A stretch of 64,000 bases of DNA from Ciona savignyi. Taxonomy: Eukaryota > Chordata > Ascidiacea > Phlebobranchia > Cionidae. The notes beneath the pieces are model-generated. The model ran no database searches. It saw nothing but the letters and a program-made list of their open reading frames with translations, and was not told the origin of the DNA. Location of the stretch: NCBI GenBank assembly GCA_000149265.1, contig CH002564.1, positions 248,321 through 312,320 on the forward strand. Direction: 5' to 3'. Shown piece by piece: positions 20,801-31,223 of this stretch. Numbering within the stretch: the stretch's first letter is position 1; each line of letters opens with the position of its first letter. Position numbers and translations under genes: made by a program.

Positions 20801-23800
20801 GGAAAATAATGTGTGTGGATTGCAATTGACGTTTTAAATTAAAGCGGAAAGATATTCGATATAACAGTTAAATTGAACGATTTTAGACCTTAATCGCAAT
20901 TTTAGAAGTTTTAATTTTACAAATTTTAACAGTTAAACTTAAAAAAAATATTTATAAACTTGATTTTAATATATGGCACTCATATTGAATAATTCAAAAA
21001 CTTAAAAAACGTCATGTGCTTCTACCAAATAATAAAAGTACAATAGAATGTACCAACAATTGGTTTAACCCAATAATTATTCGTCGAATTTGGGTTGGTT
21101 AAGTTAATGCTACGTTGAATAGATAATGGCGGGGCACCTGGCTTGACACATTCTATGTCCTTTGATCTGACACAAATAACAATCCATTGTAACGCAACAA
21201 CAAATGGCAATATCGAATTATAGAGATAAGCCCATAGCGGTTGGAACTGATAATAAGAACATATTATTAATATGTGAAGGACAGACGGTAAAAACTATTT
21301 TTTACAACGCAGCTTTGCTTCTTTTGTAAAGTTTTAGATAATTGTAAAAAAACTAATTAAAAAATATTACACAAATGTTTAGTTATTTACATTAATATAC
21401 GAAGATTTGGATGTCGTTTTTTTTTTAATAAGCTGCTTAACGCAGTAGAGGTAAAATACACCTGTTCTCATATTGTTTGTAAACAGCCGTATGTGCCGCC
21501 TATACACAGATCGTGGCTTGCTTTGCCTTGTTTTGTAAATAAATGTTTATTGCGCTGAAGAAAAACGCTTATATCACTCAGCAACTTTGAAGATAGATTT
21601 GGAGACGCTTTTTGTCTAATTACTCTAATATGACTTTAAATTTCGGAACGAGAAGGCGGCACCGCGTAATAACATATGCTTATACACAAATAGTGGCTTG
21701 GTATATAAAAAATAAATGTTTTTTTGCGCAGAACGGCAAAGCTTAAATTACCCAGCAAAAATAAAGAGACTTGGAAAATAGATTTGGAGACCTGATATGA
21801 TTTTAAACGTCGGACAGAAGGCTCACCTCGTTAACACCGCGCACGAACGCGCGTTTGGCCAGCGTGGCTGGGCCGTCCACCGTTTTCCCGTCGTCATCGG
21901 GACCCCACGATGCACTGTATATATCGATGTGTTCCGGTCGCAATCCGATAGAAGCGGCTTCCACTGTGTCCGTCACCTCTCCGTCCAGCATACGGACACC
22001 TGGGTACAATAAGGAACGAAATTATGCACTGCAACAGCTCCAGTAACCTGTTGGTGGGCGCGAGGTAATCTGCCGACTGCCTGTGTGGTAAAGGTGCTCT
22101 GGCGTTTCCCCATTCATGGGGGTATACATGAATATAGAGCCCTGTCAGTCACTTACCTCCGATTTTTGAGTTAAATGCGATACCGACAGCGCATATCCCA
22201 TTATTCGCCACCGCTGCCACTTCTCCAGCACATCGTGTCCCATGCCGGTTTTCATTGGTGGGGTTTAAGCGTGGGGTTGGGTCGTCGTCGTGGCTGTTGA
22301 TATCCCCCGATGCCAGCGGGTCCTGTAAACAATTTTATCGCCCGGTTTATTTTCAGCCTGTTTTAGCCATATCCTGATTTAAAGATTTTTTATGCTCAAA
22401 TTAAAGACCTTACAAAATGAACAAATTATAGTGACTTAATTTGACAGAAAAAAATTCATTTTTTGTAAGTAAACATACTGGTGTAATAAAATAGTCAAAC
22501 AATTGTCAGTTTGAACATAAGAAAGCTTTAAATCGGGATAAGTCTAAAACAGGCTCACATTATCAGTAAATGGAGATAGAAAATTAATTTATACGTTATA
22601 TGATGAAAACACCCTAAGGCAAGCAATGGTAATCACATAAAATTCAATTTATTTATTGGTTTAACACATTTTTTATATAAAACGACTAATTATATCAAAG
22701 GAGCAGAAAATGGAAAGTCCTTACGTAATTTGCGTGCAAGTCCGGGTGACTGTGTTCAATACCATCATCAAGAATAGTAACTGAGACACCTTTCCCAGTG
22801 AATCCCTCCTTCCATGCCTCAGTTACCCGCATGCTAGGCACTGTGGTTGGCAGCTGGATGGATGTTACAAAACGTTATTGTATAATTCAGGTGGTTCATA
22901 AAAAAAAATATTTTTCTTAATTTCATTGGTTGTCTTTTATAGATAGTTCAATGTCTGTCAAATGACAAATGCTATAAAATGAGAAATAATTTAATTATTA
23001 CCGGTAATTAAACTTGGTAGTTTGTCGACAAAGATCCTTATTTTGTTTCAAAATACAAATAAGTTAAATATTGCCACTGCTTTTAATAAACAATAGAAGT
23101 AAACAAATTAAAAAATAGTTTGCCTTAAAAATGATGTTTATCATAAGAATTTTGGAAGAAACATGTTACTCCTTAAACTACGGTCAAAACAGGTATAATA
23201 GTTAAAACTAGCGAGTAAATGTGTGGTTGTGGTCAGCAAGGCGCGTTACCTTGCCTTGGTTGCCCATTAGGCATTCATACGGATTACTTGTGTAAGCTTA
23301 AAGGTTAGGTATGGTAATCTAACTAAAAGTATGAACGCCCTAAAAGGCAAGCTCATTTGTGTTTAATTAGTGTAATGCTCACCAAGTACCACATTTCATG
23401 CCACTTTTCATCGTTTGGTCCGACATTCGGGTCAAAGTTGATTAAATCTCGTTTGACACGTCGTTTTGAACGTTGCTGTTCAGCCCACAATACCTGTCAA
23501 TCAAAACGTGCAATGAATAATGGGTGGATATAACTCGCATCCGGCAGAAATCTATATTAGTGTGCACTAAAGGTAAATAAATATTTTACCTAACATGATT
23601 AGTTGATTACTATTACAGCGGGAATAAACTGGTTAAGCAACTTTTAAATTGCCAGCACATTCCACAAGTTATTTGTGTATCAAATGATAAAACTTACAGG
23701 TTCACTTTACGTGTCAAAAATTGATTTAGTCTTGTATTTTAAGTAAGGTACCAAAGAAAATGTATAACATTTCATAATTTCTTAATTTCACTTAATGAAA

Positions 23801-26154
23801 TGAACACTAAGACAAATATGCATAAACAACTTAATTAAAACTTTGGTCACAAATTGATGAATAAATTGGACAAAAATATATAAAGATTATATCAACATAA
23901 CAACAAACCCTTGTCATTAACCCTCGTGATATGACATGTATTAATTTGTCACCACCACATCGCATTACATATTCAGAACCATGTATTCATGACAGAACAC
24001 AAAGCATCTTTGTTTAATAATTAAATGGAATCTACAAGAATAATATATGGAAAAATGACAATGAGATATCTCACCAAGTACTATTAAGTGGTGAAATAAA
24101 AATGCTAGATTCAACCAAATTCACTTTGCTAATCTTTAGGTGACTATACATACATAGTTAAATAGAATCTAAAAGAATAATATATGGAAAAATGTGATAT
24201 GGTTCCATGCCATAAGGTAGTGCCTTTCTTTGTGGTACCATAAAGTGGTACCAACCTTTCAGCATCACTAATCTTTAAGTGATTATATATAGATATTGAT
24301 TAGTCACTGAAGCGGAATTGCTCAATAGGTATTAGACTGGTTTGTTATATCTTAGATACAATATTACATCTGCCACTATTTCACCTTGTGTTACAATATT
24401 AAAAAAGACAAGATTAATTAAATGTTACACACATTGACATACATTTTACTACCATTGTTGTATAGGCCTACTGAGTAATACTATTCAGCTTCCTTCTAAA
24501 TTCCAAAAAGTGCTGAGTAGTAAAAACACACAAGGTTTTCTTTTAAAAACAAAAGGTGGCTAAATTCTTACACAAAAAGGTTATAATAAAATATGACAAA
24601 TCTTTTAGTGGTAAGCATTAGACTTGCCATGTGACTTGATTAAAAAGGTACAATGATGTGCTTTGTTTAACACAGTATCATTGTTAGAATCTTGCTTAAA
24701 AAACCACTGTGTTAGTGGTTTGTTTCCGTTAAGGGCGGTTAAGGAGATGGACAGAAAGGAGAAATGGATATTTGTCATTGAACCCATGATGAACAAGTTA
24801 CAACATATTTTAGATATTATATAGGAAGTCCTTTGTACAGTGAACCACACAATGAACTAGTTTGATAGGAAACCGAATACGCATGTTTTTCTTTTCAATA
24901 ACATAAAGTGTCATATAGCAACCAACAAACTACAAAATCAACAACCAATTTACAATTCCTACTCAGTCTTTTACAGCTTTTGAACCGTTACTTTTAAAAT
25001 TGCTCTAGTCAGTGCTTTTTTACTTAATTGAATATTTTGTTTTCTCAGCATGGCAAAAATTCCTCCTAAGCTAAGTCAGTCTAAATATATAGGCTTCATA
25101 TAATTTTGTGCCACACCAGTTAAATTCTGTTAACATATCAAATCTATTCCATGTCAAAAATGTACAGTGACATCTCCACAATCCAATAACATGTTTACCG
25201 ATTTTGGAGAAAGGGATACCCATACCCAAGTTTGTTTATGTTGAGAATAGCTATGTATGAGTAATGGTCAAAAATGCCTAATAAATCATACACAAAGAAA
25301 TAATAATGAATTTTAGCATTTGCACCTTTGAAATAACCTAATTTATAATTTACTAGGCTTGAGCAAGTCCCTTGGCTATATACAAGCGCCTATATTTTTT
25401 TACCCATATTTTTTACTTCAGAAATAATTGGAATTAATACAATTCAAGACCAATTTTAAATTTAGCAGAGGTTATTAACATTTAATACCGACACTATTTC
25501 ACATGCATACAATTTTGTCTACATACATATAAGAATTCAATTTACCTTTTCGTGTGACATCAGATTTGCATTATGGTCATATGATGATTCTAATGATCTT
25601 TTGCGTAACTTGGGATGGGAAAATCGGTAAAAATCTTCGCCTTCCATGATCTGTAAATTTAATTTATGATTCGAAATTATATATAAAACTCTTACAATAC
25701 AATACAAGCTGGTAGACCAAAAGCAGGCATTAGCAATAATTTTTATAGGAGTATTCAATATGTATTTTTACTGAGGATATAAATTTAAGGCACTGCCATC
25801 TGGTAGTATTTTTATGCTAGAGCGGAAAATTTTGTACAGTCTTTTTAATGATGTCATGTTAACTTACTTGATTTGATATATATATTTTATTTAAAACAAA
25901 ACAAATTCATACTTTAACAAATTACAACAGTAACAAACCAGTCCATGGTTAATGAATCCATGTGTTGAGGCAACTTGTTCAGCGGCATCATTTCCACCTT
26001 GAATTTCAACGGCCCATTCATTTAAATAGAAATCATTTCTTGCATTCGCTCCGTGAGTTGTGAAGCATAAAATAAAAAGCAAACATGTAAATGTTGCTTG
26101 TAAAGTTCTTGTAGGTGTTGTTAAATAGCGGATTGACAAGTGCCCGTTGGCCAT
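11818..26154 (-). CDS. FURIN: Furin-type proprotein convertase, complete, 15 coding exons, 839 residues
   Basis: This membrane-bound subtilisin-like protease of the trans-Golgi/endosome system cleaves precursor proteins after paired basic residues. Exons: 25939-26154, 25546-25650, 23383-23493, 22725-22853, 22157-22322, 21827-21999, 19712-19924, 19184-19284, 17965-18068, 17440-17606, 16469-16611, 16052-16176, 15558-15667, 14441-14498, 11818-12416. The join is 2520 nt. A hydrophobic signal at residues ~21-39 ends ANA. The prodomain has KLRKR90 and the autocleavage site RVKR122. The catalytic triad is Asp173 (ILDDGIE), His214 (RHGTRC) and Ser388 (TGTSASAP), with oxyanion Asn315 (ASGNGG). All four are exactly +20 from human furin. 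A P domain follows (exons 9-13), then a Thr-rich linker, a Cys-rich region (642-723), one membrane helix (~741-761) and a cytosolic tail with YKYL (778-781) and the acidic HDDDDVDD cluster. The tail plus Cys-rich region favour furin over PCSK7 and the soluble convertases. Confidence 0.95.
12505..12700. repeat. ~18-bp minisatellite in furin intron 14
   Basis: The unit approximates GAAATTCGAACCAGCAGC and is repeated about ten times with substitutions. It starts less than 100 bp upstream of the acceptor of the last furin exon. Frames stay open across it because the unit is a multiple of three, which yields spurious ORFs. Confidence 0.88.
12950..13470. repeat. 12-bp minisatellite GGTTGGTGTTTG inside a MITE-like repeat
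   Basis: From about 12965 to 13235 the plus strand is GGTTGGTGTTTG and variants (GGTTCGGGTGTT, GGTTGGTGTTCG), about twenty copies. On both sides lie inverted sequences: GACTGCACACTAA near 12950 against TTAGTGTGCAGT near 13435, and GCGAGGTGTAATTCTTTG near 13270 against its complement at 13350-13390. It looks like a member of the GGTTAGGG-cored MITE family with an expanded core, in furin intron 14. Confidence 0.75.
14587..14877 (-). mobile_element. tRNA-derived SINE, full-length copy
   Basis: The tail AGGATAGGATATTCATG at the left, the TATCTGCTAAGTGCCGTGCC body, and the head complement (CACTAAACGACTAGACTAA) at the right mark a reverse-orientation copy in a furin intron. Confidence 0.85.
15318..15515. 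mobile_element. 198-bp MITE with 9-bp target duplication GATGCTAAC
   Basis: GATGCTAAC flanks both ends (15309-15317 and 15516-15524). The left end GGGGAACAATAAAAAGAGGG and the right end (complement GGGGGAAACTAAAAGGAGGG) form imperfect terminal inverted repeats. The interior is noncoding and AACCC/TAACTC-rich. A 9-bp duplication is typical of Mutator-like transposition. It is in a furin intron. Confidence 0.82.
16613..16872. repeat. ~65-bp G-rich minisatellite, four copies
   Basis: The unit is AGGAGGTTATAGTGGTAAAA, then ACAATCAAAGTGGAAA and a GGGTGGGGTAGGGGTA-like run. It lies directly upstream of furin exon 11 in transcript direction. Confidence 0.82.
16868..17430. repeat. Two ~115-bp direct repeats in furin intron 10
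   Basis: Segments at about 16868-16985 and 17302-17425 both read AAGTTAAAAGGGAGTGAAAA, GTGTTA(CA)GATTCT, a GGACGCTG motif and a GGTTTTGCTTTA motif in order. The second ends just before the donor of the 17440-17606 exon. Confidence 0.8.
17806..17905 (+). mobile_element. SINE fragment
   Basis: Only the middle of the SINE is visible: GTTGTGTCCTTGGTCATGGC, ACATTGCCTGAACCCAGTGG, TTAATGGGTTCTAC. It is a sense-orientation relic in a furin intron. Confidence 0.75.
19435..19676. mobile_element. MITE copy of the GGGAAA terminal-repeat family
   Basis: AGGAGGGAAGGGGAAAATTG at the left side and CCCTTTCCCCCCTTTTTAG, then TTTCCCCC, at the right resemble the ends of the 15318 copy. The core contains TTAACTTTAACC. 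It abuts the furin exon at 19712. The target duplication was not identified. Confidence 0.6.
20020..20245 (+). mobile_element. Degenerate SINE-like relic
   Basis: Pieces in SINE order are recognisable (ATCGAAACAAGCCGGTGGCTAG, TTAATGGGTTCTAGTAAA, AACCAAACGGTGGG), but the copy is heavily diverged. It is in a furin intron. Confidence 0.5.
20279..20461. mobile_element. MITE copy with CACACGTA flanks
   Basis: CACACGTA is present at 20271-20278 and 20462-20469. The left end AGGGAAATTAAAAGGCGGG and the right end TTCCCTCATATTAGTGTTGC are imperfect inverted repeats. The core has AAAGTTAGGGTTCTGG. It belongs to the same family as 15318 and 34031. Confidence 0.72.
21480..21815. repeat. Diverged ~165-bp tandem duplication beside a furin exon
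   Basis: Two copies share GCTTATACACAAATAGTGGC / CCTATACACAGATCGTGGC, AAATAAATGTTT, a CAGCAA motif and AGATTTGGAGACC. The second copy reaches the donor side of the 21827-21999 exon, so the duplication may include former exon-edge sequence. Confidence 0.6.
22028..22136 (+). mobile_element. SINE 3'-end fragment
   Basis: CACTGCAACAGCTCCAGTAACC, GGTGGGCGCGAGGTAATCTG and the terminal CATGGGGGTATACATGAATA match the SINE's 3' half. It lies between two furin exons. Confidence 0.75.
24005..24300. repeat. Two ~145-bp tandem copies in furin intron 2
   Basis: AATAATATATGGAAAAATG, an AAGTGGT motif and CTAATCTTTA(G)GTGA occur in the same order twice, from about 24011 and about 24160. Confidence 0.65.
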
Positions 26155-29100
26155 TGTAACAATCGATTTGATGGGAGTTTAGATGCACTTGCAGGTGCGC
26201 TTTCCAGAAGTGGATTACTCAGGAAATTATCATAAATACATCATGAAAAACTTTTTTTCAACAGGTCAACTTCTATAAACAAATCAGAAAATAAAATAAG
26301 GTTAGAGGTCCGTTTTTTAGTTTACGTGCATTACTTCATTATCATTTTTCCTTTTACAATGAATATCGGCTCGTATACATTGCATATGAGATTTTTTTAA
26401 TGGTAAAACTCCCCAGTTACTTGACCACCAATGAAAAGATGGGACAAGGCATTGTACTTAAATTGTTTTGATCAATTATGGCTGAATTAAATAGAAAAAA
26501 AAGTGGGCATTCGGTAAAAGTTCTGCACTGTCAAGGGAAACCTGCATCCCAATATCCAGTCAAAAAATGATGCAAAAATCAAATGAGCAATTTTAAGCCG
26601 GGAAGGAAGTAAACGGCACATTTAACAAAATTAAAGCTTTAGTGATAGTATTAGGGCTAGGGTTACATTTAGGGTTAGTTCTTAAAATATTAGTGTTGAC
26701 TGTTGAGACAGAGTTAAAAGTAGTATCTGTCTTTTCTCTGTCCCTCATTTTAATGTTGCTTAAAAGTTGTTGATTAGCTCACACAATTTTTCATTAAAAT
26801 TGACCACACAGATACAGGGAAAACAAAAAGTAGGGTAAGTAGGAAAACTTAAAACTACGATAACGTTTAAGGGGGTTAGTGCAGGGGTTAGTTTGGTGGT
26901 TGAGGTAAGTGTTTGTGGAAGGTTTAAAATTAGTTTACAGGTTTTTACTGATCTGTTTCTTTCCTTCCCCCTTTTCCCTGAAGCAGTGTTTTTTTATAAC
27001 AACATACCGGTACATGTACAATCAGACTATAGGGATAAAAGCCAGACTAAACACTACATGGATACGGTATATTAAATAAAATTCTGACTGTCGTTAATAC
27101 ACTTACTGACTTACCTACATTAACCACACATAAATCTCTCCTAGATGGTGAGAAAAACTTATTGACATCCAATAACAATGCGTCGGTCCTGTTTATAGAA
27201 AGGCAACCGAAAACCTTTTCGTTGAAGTAGGGAATCCTTTCACGTAACAAAGAAAATCATTAAAGTGAAACAATACCTATGCACGTTGCATCTTTAGCTA
27301 GAAGTCTGTGACGTTATTCATTGTTGCTACTGCGTAGAGCGCAACCTTATGACGTTTTCATTTTATTATATTTCTATAGATAACAAAAATTTCTTGTCCG
27401 TACTGAAAAGACGACAGGGCTGCCGTTTTTTTGTTAATGGATCCATGCTAGTTGGAGCTAAAATTTAAAAGAGGATACGAGTATGAAATAATCTGAGTTT
27501 CAGGATACAATCAAAAATACAATCTTATAAATAACTTCTTTAGTACCCAGATAATGATTGCGTCTTAGCATCTTCTTTTGTAGTATAGTGATTTACAAGG
27601 GATGGTTGTTTACAAAGAATATTGAAGATGATATGCGATTATGTAGATTTTATAAATATCATCTAAGAATATTTTATTTGTTGTAAGGAATAATGATTAA
27701 CATAACCGTAAGATTGGGCCTACCTCCTTACTTCTGTTCCATTCTCTGTATGCCTTGTGCCAGTCCGGTCGTATTCCCGTGTATGCGAAAACCCCAGGGG
27801 CAGTATCACACGGGCAATCAACAAATTACCATGCGCCCATCGTCCAGTTACTGAACCTATTTCATCATACATATTACTTTGAAACACGTTTCTTCACTTT
27901 TAGTAAAACTCATTAATCCAATGGGTTCACGCGATTTCTGCTAAGTGTATTGTCCAATTACACAATAAAACGACCAGCAGAATGGTTGGTTTTGATGCGA
28001 CAACCATTCGGCTCAAAGCCGACACTCTGTCTAAACATAATTTTTTTTATAAAACATGGCAATGGGCTTAATGGTTTCATCGTGTGTAATATATTACAAA
28101 CCCCGAAAGTTTCAATGGAAGTCGATATGCCCTTTAGTCATTATACGATGTGTAACGCACGCATTTTAAGCTAATCAATCCTGTTAGTTTTAAACCTGTT
28201 GTACATCTATTTCCGTTTAAAGGTGCGCGAATTGATCATGAGTCATTTACACTCTTTGGTCAACCCACCAAAATTTTCGTTTAAATGCACTAAAATACAA
28301 AAAGTGCTGTAACGAACCAAACAAAGATGTGTTTGTTGTCAAAAAGGACCGAAAACAAGCGCCGAGATACGGCGCTAGAGGGGCTCACAGGAAATATTTT
28401 ATAGCTGGTACAATGGTACATCATCATAATTCATAACCTCCAAGCATTAAGTAGTATTGTAGGTCGAATGTGTAAGATTTCGATATCATTGTAGTTTTAG
28501 TAGCAGCGTTTGCTAGTACTTTACATTGAAAAGAATAGCACATTTATTTCAATTAAGGAGACAAGATAAAACGGCAAAACTACAGTATTTAAAACACGTT
28601 AGTGAATAGACAGTACAAAAAAATAGATAAATAGAGACAGAAGAAAATATGACGTGACCGTTAAACCTTACATTTATAAATAAATAAATAACAACTTAAA
28701 TATATAAATCAAAATTAATTAAATTAAATGCTATTTAAGACTTGAATAAAAGTGTTCAAGCGGGAGTACTGACGGGCCGGTTTTTTTGGAAGTACTGATG
28801 GGCCGTTTTTTTTGGAATTTAATAGATAGTGGCCCCATGAAAAAGTCTCTTACTCAGAATTTGAAAGCTGAATTTTATATTAGATCTTTGATTTAAACTA
28901 TATGCCAACATACAGTCAGTAACGGAGAGTTTCAACCTATTTGACCCCTTTACGCGGATGTGTTGGTAACGCAATTGTCAGTCACAATCATTATGTAGCA
29001 GCAACAACTAACGAATTAAAAGCAATAACATATACTGAATTAGTTGTATAATTCCGCCATTAAAGTTTGTCGTCTTTGCTGTGACCTTCGGTTCAGATGC

Positions 29101-30018
29101 AATATGTGGAAAGAAAAAAAACTGTGTTGTTATTGTATTTTAAAACGAAACAGGGCAAAGTTGTGGTTCATTGCGTAAATATCATAAAGTTTTCTTCGTT
29201 GTGCTAACGTTAAAAACCACATGCTTGTTCAGCATGTGTATGTAAATAGCCTATTGTAAGCATGTGCATTACACTGGTTTGGAGTGTAAATTACACTGGT
29301 TTGGAGTGCAGGTGAATTACACTAGTTTTGAGTGTACCGAATACAAAGCCTTTTCAGCGCTTTTTTCGTTTCTAGTTACAATTAAAGTTGATTTTAGTTC
29401 TACTTTGACGAGGTAAAGATCGCTCATAATTTTAAATCAAAATTCAGAATATCAAATTTCAACTGGTCACCGTAAGTCCACACACAGTTAACTGCTCTGT
29501 TTATTTTGTAGGTCATTTGAGTTTTTGCAAGATTAGTGACCGCATGTTCGGTGTATTTCATTCTGTCGGTTTTTAAGTTTTCAGAAAATCAGACCTTTAA
29601 ACCGACGATGATTTAAATGCGAAGCAGTTGTAGATTACTAAGTTTTTGGCGGTTTCCGAGAGAATTTTTAAGTTAACGTATTATGTACAGTTAACACTCC
29701 ACTAAGCAGTTAGCCTACAGTGCGTAAAACCTAAGTGCTTACGATTCAAACAAGTTTATTTACCCTTAACAAGTAACACTAAGTTGATAGGCTACAACAA
29801 TATACAGTATTGTAAAAAAATGCACTCAGTTTTTAACCCAATGCAATTATACAGTTAACGTTCAAATATATAGCCTTTACAAAGTATAATAGTTTGAAAC
29901 CATAGATTAAGTAAGCCATGCATGTCAATGCGCTACGATGAAATGATATTAACGAGAGTCGAGAGATAACCCCATTAAATGTTGTTCTGCATTCTAAATC
30001 CAAAATCCGGTTGCAAGG
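26155..30018. other. Intergenic region between FURIN and SLC49A3
   Basis: The genes are divergent across this stretch, so it holds both promoters. Visible content: two AGGGTTAG-cored MITE-like fragments (about 26598-26766 and 26815-26985), a degenerate reverse SINE (27765-28015: ATTCCCGTGTATGCGAAAAC, AATCCAATGGGTTCACGC), a twofold AGTACTGAYGGGCCG repeat (28755-28822) and a threefold TTACACTGGTTTGGAGTG repeat (29269-29336). I recognise no gene. Confidence 0.55.
29269..29336. repeat. Three-copy ~23-bp tandem repeat
   Basis: The unit is ATTACACTGGTTTGGAGTG with a short variable spacer. It lies upstream of SLC49A3. Confidence 0.85.
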
Positions 30019-30026
30019 TTCTAGCA

Positions 30027-30833
30027 CAGGGATGTCCAACCTGCGGCCCGCGGGCCGCACTGCGGCCCACCTGAGATTTGTGTGCGGCCCGCTAGTCATT
30101 TTTACTCTAAGTAGTATTTCGGACTTTAAATCTTGGCCTAATTCAAATGTATCAGTCAGCTTTAAGGGACGCAGTAAACATCAAAACTGCAGAAAGAAAC
30201 CGACGGACGACAAACACTTATCTCATTGACTTTGTATTACAAGAATAAGTTTTTGTTTCGTTCTATATGTGTGTTATTTGTTCCTTTTTTCAAAGATGAA
30301 ATTAATGGCTTTTAATTGGTTCTTTATGTACTCATTCAGGGTTGAAATTAAGGGATCGCGAATCGCTATTCGTGAACTGTTTTCTCCTCAACACGTTAAT
30401 ATAACATCGTTTGCCTTCAACATAACATTATTTATTTACCTTGGCTTTACTTTGCATTATTGACGCATAATAAGCATTGCTATCACAAGGCAATAATGGC
30501 CATTATGCGTTAATATACCTCGATTCCTTTATTTATGATTGGCGAGATGCGACACACCCCTTTAAATTTACGTTTATTGCAATTTATCATTACTGTACTA
30601 CTAAATAACGGTACTGTCTGCTTTATAAAATAAATATCTTTCTGGTAGTTTAAGGCAATTATCATAACCAAATTTTTTTTCGAGCGTTCCTTATCTGCGC
30701 ATTTCGCACGCAAATCATCTCAAAACCATTTATTCGAACCCTGCCATTTTTATTGAAATTTAATAGTCTGCGGCCCATTGAATTATTTTAAGTGACAATG
30801 CGGCCCATTACAATAAAAGGTTGGACATCCCTG
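30027..30833. mobile_element. 807-bp hAT-type nonautonomous element with perfect 8-bp target duplication
   Basis: TTCTAGCA flanks both ends (30019-30026 and 30834-30841). The termini are inverted: CAGGGATGTCCAACCT at the left and AGGTTGGACATCCCTG at the right, with TGCGGCCC-rich subterminal motifs on both sides. A CAGGG terminus with an 8-bp duplication is the classic hAT signature. The interior shows no transposase I can recognise. It ends 390 bp upstream of the SLC49A3 start codon. Confidence 0.93.
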
Positions 30834-31181
30834 TTCTAGCAATATGTTTGCATGTTTATTTCTGCGCGAGCGAGAGTTTTCTTGTCCCTCACCAAATTCA
30901 AGAAAAAGGCAACGACTCCTTTTAAAGCGATTTGACAGCCGCATAGCATATATAAGGTTGTACTGTAAAACGAATGGGGTAACATTGCAGGATTCATATT
31001 ATAGCCCACGTATACTTAAAATCGCAAGCATACAACATATATATTTATTTATTGCTGTTATAATTTACAATTTTAGTCGAAATATTGTTTTAAAAGTTGC
31101 AACATGTCATTTTTCAGTTTTTTTATGTCTATTTTATGGTGGATTTTTTGTTACAGGGACAACAGGTATATTTTATTATTT

Positions 31182-31185
31182 CAGA
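31182..31185 (+). promoter_or_regulatory. Candidate splice acceptor just upstream of SLC49A3 start
   Basis: A pyrimidine-rich tract ending TTATTATTTCAG lies 39 nt before the ATG. It would fit a spliced-leader addition site or a 5' UTR intron end. Confidence 0.45.
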
Positions 31186-31223
31186 AGCAAAAATAAAAAT
31201 AACAGGCTAACTGTTAAACGAGC

